Source of the DNA: CAZZNQ01 sp964655775
GTDB taxonomy: Bacteria > Planctomycetota > Brocadiia > SM23-32
DNA length: 51,560 bases
Reading direction: 5' to 3'
Assembly (NCBI GenBank): GCA_964655775.1
Contig: CAZZNQ010000017.1
Coordinates: forward strand, 1-51,560
The translations under genes were made by a program, and so were the position numbers. The notes below the pieces were generated by a model. It did not search any database, was not told where the DNA came from, and worked only from the letters and a program-made list of their open reading frames with translations. Shown one piece after another: positions 7,758 to 16,611 of this stretch. Numbering within the stretch: position 1 is the stretch's first letter; each line of letters starts with the position of its first letter.

Positions 7758-7785
7758 TTGCAAACCGAGCGCGGGCGCATATAAT
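7758..7785 (+). promoter_or_regulatory. Sigma-70 promoter for FucK-like gene
   Basis: TTGCAA (7758-7763), 16 bp, perfect TATAAT (7780-7785). Predicted start of transcription is near 7792, about 35 bases before the ATG at 7827. Confidence 0.55.
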
Positions 7786-7826
7786 GGGCGTGTCCGGCCG
7801 AATGGCGATGCGAAGGGGGAGGAGCG

Positions 7827-9326
7827 ATGTTCGAGACAGTGCTGGTTGTCGACTGCGGTGCCACAAGTATTACCGTTGCAGCTGTTGACGAACAGGGTCA
7901 TATCGTCTCCGCCACCACGCGTGAGAACCGACCGGCTTCCCAGCCCGGCGGCGAGGCGGGCTGGCTGATCTGGGACATGAAGCGTCTCTGGGCCACCGTG
8001 TGCACGGCCATGCGCGATACCGTGCGCGACGTGCCGATGGCCAAACTCAGTGCCGTTGCGGTCGCCACCTGGGGCGCGGACGGGGCGCCGGTCACCGAGT
8101 CCGGCGAACTGACCTATCCGGCCATTGCGTGGCAGTGCCCCCGCAACTGGCAGGCGGCCAGCCGGCTGGCGGGCAAGTTCGATCCGCGATGGCTGTTCGA
8201 CAGGACCGGATATCAGGTCATCGGGTTTAACACATTGTTCAAACTCGGTTGGCTGCGGGAGAACGCTCCCGAGGCCCTGGAGAAGGCCGACAAATGGCTC
8301 ATGATGCCCGGATTGCTCAGCCAGCGGCTGTGCGGCGAGACGAACCTGGACGTGACCAGCGCCAGCACGATGATGATGCTGGACCTTCAGAAGCGCGAAT
8401 GGTGCCCCGAACTGCTCGACGCGGTCGGGGTTGACGCTTCACTTTTCCCCGATTTGACCTACCCCGGGCGGGTGATCGGCGAGCTGCGCCCGGAGGTGGC
8501 ACGCCAGACGGGCCTGGAGCCCGGCATCCCCGTTGTGGCGGCCGGTCACGATACGCAGTTCGCGCCGATCGGCAGCGGGGCCGAGGCGGACGACGCCATC
8601 GTCAGCACCGCCACCTGGGAGATCGCCATGCTGCGCACCGACGCCCCCGCCGCCGGCGAGTACGCCTTCGAGCAAGGCGTGCTCACCGAGGCCGACGCGG
8701 TGCCGGAGGTCTACAACCCGCAGTTGCTCATGATGGGTTCCGGGACGCTGGAGTGGGTGCGCGAGAGCCTTTTCGGCACCGAAGAAGACGCATCCAGCGA
8801 AGATCTGCTCGTGGCGGCGGCCGGGGTGCCCGAGGGGGCGGGCGGCGTGATGTTCGTGCCCAGCCTGGTGCCGGATACGGGGCCCAGCCGTCGTCACCGC
8901 ACGGCCGGCACGCTGGTGGGGTTGCGGCTTGGCACCTCCCGTGCCCAGATATACAGGGCTGCCCTGGAGGGGCTGTGCTTTCAGTTGAGACAGGCGGTCG
9001 GCATCCTGTCGGAGGCGACCGGCTTCCGTCCCGAGCGCCTGCGAGTCGTGGGAGAGGGGGCGCGGAATCCGCTCTGGAACCAGCTTCGCGCCGATGTCTG
9101 CGGCATGCCGGTGGTCGTGAACGAGCACAAGGAGGCCACGGTGGTCGGCACGGCGGTCGCGGCGTGGGTCGGCGCCGGCAGGTTCGACTCCATCGAGGCG
9201 GGCATGCACGAGCTTACCCGCGAGACCGAGGTGTTCGAGCCGTCCGCGCAGTCGGGCAAGTACGACAGCATGTTCGAGGACTACATACGCATCGCTCCGT
9301 CGCTGAGCGAATTCTACTCGCAGTGA
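7827..9326 (+). CDS. fucK: FGGY-family sugar kinase, L-fuculokinase-like
   Basis: This 499-residue cytoplasmic kinase of the FGGY family would phosphorylate a ketose such as L-fuculose using ATP. DCGATSI at residues 9-15 is the phosphate-1 loop. GADGA near 90, AIAWQCPRNW, FNTLFKLGWL and AAGHDTQFAPIGSGAE follow, and VSTATWEI replaces the LSSGTWEI seen in E. coli FucK. GTLEWVRE and the late GEGARNPLWNQLRAD also match that enzyme's order and spacing, so FucK is the closest relative I recognise; rhamnulokinase is second choice. The ATG has GGGGGAGGAG just upstream. No fucose isomerase or aldolase gene is near; argC follows after 25 bases, so the kinase probably serves a scattered pathway. Confidence 0.8.
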   Translation: MFETVLVVDCGATSITVAAVDEQGHIVSATTRENRPASQPGGEAGWLIWDMKRLWATVCTAMRDTVRDVPMAKLSAVAVATWGADGAPVTESGELTYPAIAWQCPRNWQAASRLAGKFDPRWLFDRTGYQVIGFNTLFKLGWLRENAPEALEKADKWLMMPGLLSQRLCGETNLDVTSASTMMMLDLQKREWCPELLDAVGVDASLFPDLTYPGRVIGELRPEVARQTGLEPGIPVVAAGHDTQFAPIGSGAEADDAIVSTATWEIAMLRTDAPAAGEYAFEQGVLTEADAVPEVYNPQLLMMGSGTLEWVRESLFGTEEDASSEDLLVAAAGVPEGAGGVMFVPSLVPDTGPSRRHRTAGTLVGLRLGTSRAQIYRAALEGLCFQLRQAVGILSEATGFRPERLRVVGEGARNPLWNQLRADVCGMPVVVNEHKEATVVGTAVAAWVGAGRFDSIEAGMHELTRETEVFEPSAQSGKYDSMFEDYIRIAPSLSEFYSQ

Positions 9327-9351
9327 GGTAATGCGGAAAGGAAGTCGACGC

Positions 9352-10362
9352 ATGAAGATAAGCGTGGTGGGTGCAACCGCCTACACCAGTCGCGAGCTTC
9401 TTAAGATACTTGCACGTCACCCGCAGGCGGAGGTCGTTCACCTGGGCGGCAGGCGAGAGGGGAATCCTCCCATCTCCGAGATATTCTCGGCCCTGAAGGG
9501 CATCTGCGACATGCGGCTTTCCGGCCTGCATCCGGAGGACGCGCCGTCGAAGCCCGACGTCGCCTTCTTCTGCTTGCCTCACAGCCTGAGCCAGCAGTTC
9601 GTGCCGGAGTACCTGGACGCCGGTATCCGCTGCGTCGATTTCAGTGCCGACTACCGGCTGCCGGACGTGGCCGTCTACGAGGCGTGGTACGGCGAGCACA
9701 GCGACCGGGCCAATCTCGAGCGGGCCGTCTACGGCATACCGGAGCTGTTCCGCGAGAAGATCGCGGGGGCGGACCTGTTGGCAAACCCGGGCTGCTATCC
9801 CACCGGTGTGATACTGGGCCTGGCGCCGCTGGTCCGCGAGGGACTCATCGACGCCTCGCACGTCATCGTGGACGCCAAGAGCGGCGTCAGCGGGCGTGGC
9901 AACAAGTTGAGCGAAGGATCCATGTACTGCGAGTGCAACGAGGACCTCCGCGCGTACGCGGTAACCGGCCACCGCCACGAGCCGGAGATGGAGAGCGCGT
10001 TGGGAATGGTACGCGACGTTGAGGTGGGGGTGACCTTCGTGCCGCATCTTATCCCCATGGACCGCGGCATATTGGCGACCATCTACGCCGACCTGAGCGG
10101 CGACAGCGATACTGCCGATCTCCAGGGCGCTCTGGCGGACGCCTACGACGGCGAGCCGTTCGTGCGCGTGCGCACCGGCGATGAACAGCCGCGCACCAAG
10201 GATGTGTCCTTCACCAACTACTGCGACATCAGTGTCGTAGCGCGCAAGGGGAAGGCGATCGTGACCACCGCCATCGACAACATGATGAAGGGGGCCGCGT
10301 CGCAGGCCGTGCAGAACATGAACGTCATGTTCGGCGTTGATGAGACGGCGGGACTCCTGTAG
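9352..10362 (+). CDS. argC: N-acetyl-gamma-glutamyl-phosphate reductase
   Basis: This 336-residue enzyme reduces N-acetylglutamyl phosphate to the semialdehyde with NADPH, step three of arginine synthesis. VGATAYTSREL is the N-terminal dinucleotide loop, with TAY for the usual SGY. The catalytic cysteine is C148 in ANPGCYPTG. SGVSGRGNKLS and GHRHEPE are the conserved substrate elements. The chosen ATG gives the standard start MKISVVGA and has GGAAG 7 bases upstream; an ATG at 9331 would add seven basic residues. No other arg gene lies in the window, so arginine genes are dispersed here. Confidence 0.93.
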   Translation: MKISVVGATAYTSRELLKILARHPQAEVVHLGGRREGNPPISEIFSALKGICDMRLSGLHPEDAPSKPDVAFFCLPHSLSQQFVPEYLDAGIRCVDFSADYRLPDVAVYEAWYGEHSDRANLERAVYGIPELFREKIAGADLLANPGCYPTGVILGLAPLVREGLIDASHVIVDAKSGVSGRGNKLSEGSMYCECNEDLRAYAVTGHRHEPEMESALGMVRDVEVGVTFVPHLIPMDRGILATIYADLSGDSDTADLQGALADAYDGEPFVRVRTGDEQPRTKDVSFTNYCDISVVARKGKAIVTTAIDNMMKGAASQAVQNMNVMFGVDETAGLL

Positions 10363-10402
10363 GCCGGGACCGCCGGCGGGGAGGTGGGGCCGAATGAAGG
10401 AG

Positions 10403-10442
10403 GCGCGCCGCTAGCTTGGCCTTCGGTGCCCCCCCGGCGCGC
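10403..10442. terminator. GC-rich hairpin between converging argC and amidase genes
   Basis: Perfect 8-base arms GCGCGCCG (10403-10410) and CGGCGCGC (10435-10442) enclose a 24-base loop that can itself fold (GGCCTTCGG region). There is no T tract on either side, so it is a terminator by position rather than by classic form. Confidence 0.4.
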
Positions 10443-10444
10443 GC

Positions 10445-11416
10445 TCACTTCCGTTTCCAGTAAACGTCGGCGAATCTGGAACTCCGGCCATCGCGGTCTT
10501 CCTGCGGGAGGGGCTCCACGAGTTTGCCGTAAAGCTCCGGACGACGCGCGCGGATGTAGCGTCTGCCTCCCGAAAGCTCGATCTTGCTCTGCGTCAGCAC
10601 GGCATCGGCCAGATCGTCGCCCAGCGTGTGGCATTCAGCCATGATCTCGCCGAACGGGTCGATGATCATCGAGTTGCCGGGCTTCACGGTATCGTCGTCC
10701 ACCCCGACCGCGTTGGCGAACAGCGCGTATATCCCGTTCTCGAAAGCGCGGCTGGGCAGCCAGTGCATCAGCCACCCTCGCCCCTTGGGGCCGTTGAACT
10801 CCATTCGGCAGGTTACCGGGTCGCGCTCACGATTCTCCCAGGCTTCCAGCGGGATGATCCCGCGGCCGGGCATCGGAGAGTCCACTCCGCCGGTTACGTG
10901 CGGCATCAAAACAACGTCCGCCCCGAGTAGTGTCGTACACCGCACGTTCTCAATCAGGTTGTTGTCGTAACAGATCAGAATGCCGAAGCTCCAGCCGAAC
11001 AGCTCGAAAGTCGTGAAGGAGTCGCCCGGAACCAGGTGGTTGTTCACAAAGGGGTGCAGCTTGCTGTGTTTCGCTACGAAACCGTCCGGTGAGAACACGG
11101 CATAGGTGTTGCGAAGACAGCCGTCGTCGCACCGCTCGACCAAGCCCGCCCCCACGCCGATCTTAAGCTGTGCGGCAATCTCGGCCAGCGAGCGGCAGGA
11201 ATGGCCTCCCGGCACCGGTTCCGCCAGGTCCCGCAGTTCCTCAGGCTGCAGATTCTGGAGGAACGTGTAGCCGCAGAGACAGCACTCATGGAAACAGACC
11301 AGGTGCGCGCCGCCCGCGGCCGCCCGGCTCGCCAGTTCGCGAACGCGCTCCAGGTTGTGGTCTGTGTCGGCGTCTCTTGCTTCGAACTGTGCTACGGCGA
11401 CGCGAATGTCTTGCAT
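10445..11416 (-). CDS. Carbon-nitrogen hydrolase (nitrilase superfamily amidase)
   Basis: This 323-residue protein carries the full Glu-Lys-Cys triad of the nitrilase superfamily: E44 in CFHECCLCGY, K119 in KHSKLHPF and C149 in GILICYDNN. Such enzymes hydrolyse non-peptide C-N bonds, for example in carbamoyl-amino acids, omega-amides or polyamine precursors. The segment between Cys149 and the C-terminus includes PLEAWENRERDP and a late NSMIIDPFGEI typical of the fold. The substrate cannot be assigned; the N-carbamoylputrescine amidase/aliphatic amidase branches look closest. GAGGAAAG lies about 7 bases before the ATG. It follows the diguanylate cyclase gene on the same strand after 68 bases and may be read from its promoter. 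Confidence 0.85.
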   Translation of the reverse strand: MQDIRVAVAQFEARDADTDHNLERVRELASRAAAGGAHLVCFHECCLCGYTFLQNLQPEELRDLAEPVPGGHSCRSLAEIAAQLKIGVGAGLVERCDDGCLRNTYAVFSPDGFVAKHSKLHPFVNNHLVPGDSFTTFELFGWSFGILICYDNNLIENVRCTTLLGADVVLMPHVTGGVDSPMPGRGIIPLEAWENRERDPVTCRMEFNGPKGRGWLMHWLPSRAFENGIYALFANAVGVDDDTVKPGNSMIIDPFGEIMAECHTLGDDLADAVLTQSKIELSGGRRYIRARRPELYGKLVEPLPQEDRDGRSSRFADVYWKRK

Positions 11417-11484
11417 CTTGAGCTTTCCTCATGTGGTGGCAAAGGAGCAGCACATACGACGGTGGCGCTCGGCGGAAACGGCTT

Positions 11485-12777
11485 TCAGGCCGCCTCGGGC
11501 ATGACCTGGTTGCGGCCGTTGCGCTTCGCACGGTAAAGGCGTTGGTCGGCCCGTTCGAACAGCCCCTGGGGGTCGTCCCCGGGCCTGTACTGGGCGACGC
11601 CAAGACTGACCGTGGCCGATACGAGCCCCCCCGACGCCGCACGGAACCTCTGGGACTCGACCGTGGAGCGCAGGCGTTCTGCAATAGTGACCGCCTCCTT
11701 GAGCCGCGTGCGCGGAAGCAGCACGACTATCTCCTCGCCGCCGTAGCGGTAGGCGCTGTCGTACTTGCGCAGAGACCGACTTATCCTTCCGGCGAGGCGA
11801 GCCAGTATCACGTCGCCGGTGGCATGCCCGTGGGTGTCGTTGATTCTCTTGAAGTGGTCGATATCTATCACCACGAGGCTGAGAGACTCGCCGGTGCGGG
11901 CGGACAGCTCCATCGCGGCCTGGAGTTGATCGTCGAAGTGGCTGCGCGAATAGAGCTGCGTTAGGCTGTCGACCACGGCCTTGGTGTGGAGGTGCTTGGT
12001 CTTGAGCGCCAGGCTTATGTGGTGCATGGTCTCCAGCAGGGCGGTTCGGCGCTTGCGGTTGAACTCCGCAGTCTGCTCCTGAGGCGGACGGCGGTCGGTC
12101 GGGAACGCCAGGAAAAGCACTCCCAGCACCTGGTCTTCCACTTTCAGGGGCACGATGGCCTGGAGTTCCTGCCCGTGAACACGACAGACCATGCTGTGCC
12201 TCTCGAACGTTGACACGCTGAAGTCCGGGATGCTGCGTGTCTGCACCTTGCGGCCGGTGCGGACCTTGCCGTCGCTGTACTCGGCGAAAGCCTTCAGTTC
12301 GCCGTCTTCCTGCTCGCGAAGGAACAACGTGCATTCATCGGGCTCAAGAAGGCCGTGGATGAGCTGGAGCACCTGCCCCGCGATGATGCTGAAGTCGCTC
12401 TCCTGGTTTACGAATGTTGCGACCTCACGCAGCATCGACAGCTCGTCCAGGCGGGCTCGATCTTTCGTCCGGAGGGCCTCCAGGTGGTGGGTACGCTCGT
12501 GCGCGCTCCGCAGACGCCTTCGGTAGCGGGAGACGGCCCTGCGGTTCAGAACGAGCGAGATCGCTGCAAACATGCCGTAGAGACCGGCCAGCGAGCCGAA
12601 CAGAAGGGGCGCGGCTATGACCATGCGCTCCGTCGAGTCGGCCGTGTCCTCGAACGGGGAAAGCTGCAGGACCACGCGCACCGCCAGCACCCCGCAGGTC
12701 GCCGCCGCCACGCAACACACGAGGCTCCAGACGTTACCGAAGAAGAGCCTCAGGATGGAACGGCGTTTCCTTGCCAT
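11485..12777 (-). CDS. Diguanylate cyclase: two membrane helices, GAF, GGDEF
   Basis: This 430-residue enzyme would make cyclic di-GMP from two GTP. Membrane helices span about residues 15-37 and 53-78, followed by a basic coiled-coil linker (80-115), a GAF sensor domain (115-260) and a GGDEF domain (265-428). The active site is intact as YGGEEI (346-349 GGEE), and DIDHFKRINDTHGH contains the metal ligands. R337-K-Y-D340 lies exactly five residues before GGEE, the position of the allosteric I-site, so feedback inhibition by the product is expected. No EAL domain is present. The GAF ligand is unknown. The gene has its own promoter and may be transcribed together with the downstream amidase. 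Confidence 0.9.
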   Translation of the reverse strand: MARKRRSILRLFFGNVWSLVCCVAAATCGVLAVRVVLQLSPFEDTADSTERMVIAAPLLFGSLAGLYGMFAAISLVLNRRAVSRYRRRLRSAHERTHHLEALRTKDRARLDELSMLREVATFVNQESDFSIIAGQVLQLIHGLLEPDECTLFLREQEDGELKAFAEYSDGKVRTGRKVQTRSIPDFSVSTFERHSMVCRVHGQELQAIVPLKVEDQVLGVLFLAFPTDRRPPQEQTAEFNRKRRTALLETMHHISLALKTKHLHTKAVVDSLTQLYSRSHFDDQLQAAMELSARTGESLSLVVIDIDHFKRINDTHGHATGDVILARLAGRISRSLRKYDSAYRYGGEEIVVLLPRTRLKEAVTIAERLRSTVESQRFRAASGGLVSATVSLGVAQYRPGDDPQGLFERADQRLYRAKRNGRNQVMPEAA

Positions 12778-12823
12778 GACCCTACCAGCGCAATGACCGC
12801 AGTGCCCAGCGGCGACAGCAATG

Positions 12824-12853
12824 ATTCTATGGCAAGCGCGTGTGGAGAGTCAA
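12824..12853 (-). promoter_or_regulatory. Sigma-70 promoter for diguanylate cyclase gene
   Basis: On the minus strand: TTGACT (12848-12853), 18 bp, TAGAAT (12824-12829). Transcription would start near 12817, about 40 bases before the ATG at 12777. Each box is one base from consensus. Confidence 0.5.
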
Positions 12854-12996
12854 AACGTGACACCCGGTTGACTCGCCCAGTCGTCTGCTCCCGCGTAACC
12901 TGTCTGCCGAAAAGGTGATAGGGGCATGCGGTGACCTCGAACGGCAGAGCACGCGAGCCCGAAATGGCACCCATAACAGCGTAAGGATGTCTGCAA

Positions 12997-14457
12997 TTAC
13001 AGGGACCGGGCCTTCTCGCTCGCGATGTCCAGGCGTGCGAGGCACTCCTCGCGCCCGAGCACTTCCATCGTCTCGAAGAGCGGCGTGCTGACCTTGCGGC
13101 AGGTGATGCCGACGCGCAGCACCATGTACAGACCTCCGCGCTTCCACCCACGGGACTCTGCGAGCTCGCGCATCGCCGCCTCCAGTGACTCACAATCCCA
13201 TGCGCTTAGGCCCTCCAGGGCATTCCGCGCCGCCGAGGCCGCCTCGCGGACGAACTCGCCGTCCATCTTGCGGGGTATCAAGTCCTCGGCATCGTAGTCC
13301 TCGCGATCGAAGAAGAACCCGGTCAGATCGTCGAACTCGCTCAGCCGCTTCAGCCGCTCCTGGACCAACTCGGTGATCCGCAGCATCTCGTCGGTGGGGC
13401 GGTCGAGGTGCACTGTGTAGGGGCGGCTCAGGACCCGCTGCAGAAGTTCGTCGGTCGGCATGCTGCGGATGTACTCGCCGTTGAGCCATTCCAGCTTCTG
13501 CAGGTCGAACACCGGCCCGCTGGTCTTCACCCGGTCCCAACTGAAGTTGGCGATCATCTCGCCGAAAGTGAACACCTCGCGGTCGTCGCCGAAGGACCAA
13601 CCCATCAGCGCCAGGAAGTTCAGCATCGCCTCGGGCAAGAAGCCCTGGTCGCGATACCAGAACAGTGACGTGTGGTTCTTGCGCTTGCTGATCTTCGATT
13701 TGTCCTGGTTGCGCAGCAGCGGCATGTGGACGAACTGCGGCGGCTCCCACCCGAACGCTTCGTACAGCAGGATGTGCTTGGGCGTGGAAGATATCCACTC
13801 CTCGGCTCGAATCACGTGCGATATGCGCATCAGATGATCGTCGACGACGTTTGCGAGGTGATAGGTCGGCATGCCGTCGCTCTTCAACAGCACCTGATCG
13901 TCCAGTTCGGAGTTTGCGATGGTCACCTTCCCGCGCACCAGGTCCTCGAACGACGTCTCCCCGTCCAGCGGGGTGGCGAGCCGGATGGTGTAAGGCATGC
14001 CGGAGTCCAGCTTCTCGCGGACCTCGTCCTCAGTAAGGTTCCGGCAGAGGCGGTCGTAGCCGAACGACTCGCCCCGGGCGCGCTGGCCTTCGCGCATTCG
14101 AGCGAGGCGCTCAGCGGTGCAGAAGCAGCGATAGGCCGCGCCGGATGAGACAAGCCCCATCGCGTGATCGCGGTAGATGTCCGACCGTTCGCTCTGGCGA
14201 TAGGGAGCGTACGGGCCCCCGACGTCGGGGCCCTCGTCCCACTCCAGCCCGATCCATCTCAGCGATTCCATGATGGCGCGTTCGCTTTCCGGCGTCGACC
14301 GCGTCTGGTCCGTGTCCTCGATGCGCAGCACAATATCGCCGTCCTGCTGCCGGGCGAAGGCGTAGTCGAAGAGGGCAATGTAGGCCGTCCCGACGTGGGG
14401 CGGGCCGGTGGGGGAGGGTGCGGGACGCACGCGTACTCTGTCGAAATGCGCAGCCAT
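12997..14457 (-). CDS. gltX: Glutamyl-tRNA synthetase
   Basis: This 486-residue class I synthetase charges tRNA-Glu (and possibly tRNA-Gln if GatCAB is used). RPAPSPTGPPHVGTAY holds the HIGH motif as HVGT (21-24), and KISKR (255-259) is the KMSKS loop. C111-x-C113-x24-C138 matches the zinc site of bacterial GluRS, although the fourth ligand position is Asn. The C-terminal helical anticodon-binding domain is complete and ends at 12997. GAGAGGA lies about 6 bases before the ATG. It is preceded on the same strand by tatD, with a candidate promoter in between. Confidence 0.95.
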   Translation of the reverse strand: MAAHFDRVRVRPAPSPTGPPHVGTAYIALFDYAFARQQDGDIVLRIEDTDQTRSTPESERAIMESLRWIGLEWDEGPDVGGPYAPYRQSERSDIYRDHAMGLVSSGAAYRCFCTAERLARMREGQRARGESFGYDRLCRNLTEDEVREKLDSGMPYTIRLATPLDGETSFEDLVRGKVTIANSELDDQVLLKSDGMPTYHLANVVDDHLMRISHVIRAEEWISSTPKHILLYEAFGWEPPQFVHMPLLRNQDKSKISKRKNHTSLFWYRDQGFLPEAMLNFLALMGWSFGDDREVFTFGEMIANFSWDRVKTSGPVFDLQKLEWLNGEYIRSMPTDELLQRVLSRPYTVHLDRPTDEMLRITELVQERLKRLSEFDDLTGFFFDREDYDAEDLIPRKMDGEFVREAASAARNALEGLSAWDCESLEAAMRELAESRGWKRGGLYMVLRVGITCRKVSTPLFETMEVLGREECLARLDIASEKARSL

Positions 14458-14545
14458 GGGTGTCCTCTCGAAGGCAGAATCGGGGCCGGCGGCGCGGCAG
14501 TGTGGCTTGGCGGCCGCCGGGAAAGGGGAGCGAACTCCATCAGGA

Positions 14546-14575
14546 ATCTTACACCATCCTGTGTCGGTCGTTCAA
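14546..14575 (-). promoter_or_regulatory. Candidate promoter for gltX
   Basis: On the minus strand: TTGAAC (14570-14575), 18 bp, TAAGAT (14546-14551), overlapping the last bases of the upstream tatD gene. The predicted leader is about 80 bases. Confidence 0.4.
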
Positions 14576-15351
14576 ACCGAACCCGACGGCGCCTCCAGGA
14601 GCAACGCCCTTGCGTTCCGCGTCGTCTGCTCGGCCACGGCCTCCACCGACTCGCCCCGCGCTGCTGCCACAGCCCGCAAGGTATGGTGGATGTAAGCCGG
14701 CTCGTTTCGGCCGGAGAGCGACGCGGGCGTCTGGTAGGGACTGTCGGTCTCGAGGAGCAGGCGATCCGCCGGGATAGCGGCCAGCGCCCTCTTGAATCTC
14801 TTGTAGCCCGGCCTTGTCGCCGCGGCGCCCACGGAGATGTGCATGCCCAGATCCAGGTATGCTTCCGCCGTCTGCCAGGGCCGGTCGAAGCAGTGGCGGA
14901 TGCCGCGAATCGAGGGCGCTTCGCTCAACGCCTCGAGCACCTCCTGGTCGGCGCTGCGGGAGTGAACTATCAACGGTTTGCCCACGTCGGCCGCGAGGCC
15001 AATGTGCCAACGAAACGCGCGGATCTGCTCCTTTCGAGGCGAGTGGTCGTGATGGAAGTCGAGGCCGGTCTCTCCCACGGCGACGACCATCGGCCGACGC
15101 GCCAGTTCGCCGAGGTGGTCGGCCTCCGTCGGGCCGAAGGCCGCGGCTTCATGGGGATGGACGCCAACGGCCGCGTATACCAGTCCCGGCCACTGCCCGG
15201 CCAGATGGATGCACCGCTCGGAGGATATGATGCTCGTGCCTACGCAGATGACCGCGACAACTCCCGCATCCTGTGCTTTCCCAATGACTTCCGGCAGATC
15301 GGACTCGAAATCGGCCATGTCGAGATGGGCGTGCACGTCGACGATTCTCAC
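14572..15351 (-). CDS. tatD: TatD family metal-dependent deoxyribonuclease
   Basis: This 259-residue TIM-barrel hydrolase has the family's usual length. Metal ligands are visible: VHAHLD near the N-terminus, VGETGLDFHHDH in the middle, IVHSRSA, IRHCFD and LLLETDSPY. Relatives are 3'-5' exonucleases acting in DNA repair or degradation. The start is taken as the GTG at 15351, which gives the natural first residues M-RIVDVHAHLD. GGAGAAAC precedes it, and an upstream extension would run into the galT promoter region. It is divergent from galT. Confidence 0.88.
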   Translation of the reverse strand: MRIVDVHAHLDMADFESDLPEVIGKAQDAGVVAVICVGTSIISSERCIHLAGQWPGLVYAAVGVHPHEAAAFGPTEADHLGELARRPMVVAVGETGLDFHHDHSPRKEQIRAFRWHIGLAADVGKPLIVHSRSADQEVLEALSEAPSIRGIRHCFDRPWQTAEAYLDLGMHISVGAAATRPGYKRFKRALAAIPADRLLLETDSPYQTPASLSGRNEPAYIHHTLRAVAAARGESVEAVAEQTTRNARALLLEAPSGSV

Positions 15352-15399
15352 TGCCGTTTCTCCATGGGACTGCGGGGGAGTCGGGGTGAGGTCTCCCCG

Positions 15400-15428
15400 T
15401 TGTGGACCGCGCAGCCCGGCATTATAAT
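15400..15428 (+). promoter_or_regulatory. Sigma-70 promoter at the head of the glycogen cluster
   Basis: TTGTGG (15400-15405), 17 bp, perfect TATAAT (15423-15428). Transcription would begin near 15435, about 30 bases before the galT-like ATG. No second promoter of this quality was seen before the genes downstream, so it may serve the whole cluster. Confidence 0.6.
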
Positions 15429-15465
15429 GGCCGCAATGGCGTGAAGACAGAGGAGAGTGTCGGTA

Positions 15466-16533
15466 ATGGCGGAGATGCGTCGCGATCCCGTGTCGGGGCG
15501 ATGGGTGGTGATAGCTGCCGAGAGGGCCGCGCGCCCCAAGGCCTTCGCCGTGTCTCGAGGTCCCGCCAAGGGCGGTTTCTGCCCGTTCTGCGAGGGCAAC
15601 GAGGACCGCACGCCCCCCGAGATATCCGCCGTACGGTCGTCCGGCACAGAACCGAACACGCCCGGATGGCAGGTACGTATTGTGCCAAACAAGTACCCCG
15701 CGCTTCGCAAGGGGGATGGAGCCGTCATGCCACCGGAAGGCTGGTACGAGCGTGTGGCGGCCAACGGTACACACGAGGTCATAATCGAGTCGCCGCGTCA
15801 CGTCATCAGTCCGACCGAACTGTCGCAGGAGCAGTTCAGTCTCGTGATCGAGGCGTACCTGGAGCGGACGCTATCCCTGAGCCGCGAGAAGCGGATGACG
15901 TACGTTCTGATTTTCAAGAACGTGGGCCGTGCGGCTGGCGCCAGCATCGAGCACAGCCACTCGCAGGTAATAGGCCTGCCCGTTATGCCCAAGCGGGTCG
16001 AGGAGGAGATACTCTCCTGCAGGCGGTACCGGCGGGACAAGATGGGCTGCCTCTTCTGTGACGCGCTGGACAGGGAACTGAGCGACGGTTCGCGGATCGT
16101 GCACGAGAACGAGCACTTCGTGGTGTTCTGCCCCTACGCGGCACGGTTTCCGTTCGAGATGTGTTTGGTGCCGAAAGAGCATCAGGAGCACTTCCACGAG
16201 ATCGATCCTGCGCTGGTGGGCAGCCTATCCGGGGTTCTGCGCGATGTGCTGGGCAGGCTGGAAGTCTGCCTGGACGATCCGCCCTACAACTACCTGGTGC
16301 ACAGTGCCCCCCTGGTGTTCGAGGGGATGCTGTGCTACCACTGGCATATAGAACTTATCCCGCGGGTGACGCACATGGCCGGTTTCGAGTGGGCAACGGG
16401 CTTCTACATCAACCCGGTGGAACCGGAGGCGGCCGCTCAGTGTCTGCGGGAGGTGACCGAAGAAGAACTGAGTGAGAAGCTCGGACCCGAGGCGCCGGCG
16501 AAAGACATTGCCGGCGCGGAATACCAGATTTGA
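15466..16533 (+). CDS. galT: GalT/ADP-glucose phosphorylase-like hexose-1-phosphate nucleotidylyltransferase
   Basis: This 355-residue HIT-superfamily enzyme exchanges a nucleotidyl group between a sugar phosphate and a nucleotide sugar. Zinc ligands C39-x2-C42 (CPFCEGNE) and the active-site motif H163-S-H165-S-Q167 are present; H165 would carry the covalent nucleotide. Classical GalT reads HPHxQ, whereas GAS-x-EHSHSQ is the form found in ADP-glucose:phosphate adenylyltransferases of the same family. A second CLFCD zinc pair and a C-terminal HWHIELIP follow. Being first in a glycogen cluster, a role on ADP-glucose or glucose 1-phosphate is likely, but galactose metabolism by the Leloir route is not excluded. 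The ATG at 15466 has AGGAGA 9 bases upstream; a GTG at 15457 would abut that site. Confidence 0.85.
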   Translation: MAEMRRDPVSGRWVVIAAERAARPKAFAVSRGPAKGGFCPFCEGNEDRTPPEISAVRSSGTEPNTPGWQVRIVPNKYPALRKGDGAVMPPEGWYERVAANGTHEVIIESPRHVISPTELSQEQFSLVIEAYLERTLSLSREKRMTYVLIFKNVGRAAGASIEHSHSQVIGLPVMPKRVEEEILSCRRYRRDKMGCLFCDALDRELSDGSRIVHENEHFVVFCPYAARFPFEMCLVPKEHQEHFHEIDPALVGSLSGVLRDVLGRLEVCLDDPPYNYLVHSAPLVFEGMLCYHWHIELIPRVTHMAGFEWATGFYINPVEPEAAAQCLREVTEEELSEKLGPEAPAKDIAGAEYQI

Positions 16534-16611
16534 CCTGAGTGCAAGAGATGGACGAACACTGGCGCACGAGAACATGGAGCGCCATTGGTCAGCGGTGAAG
16601 GAGCGGTGTCG

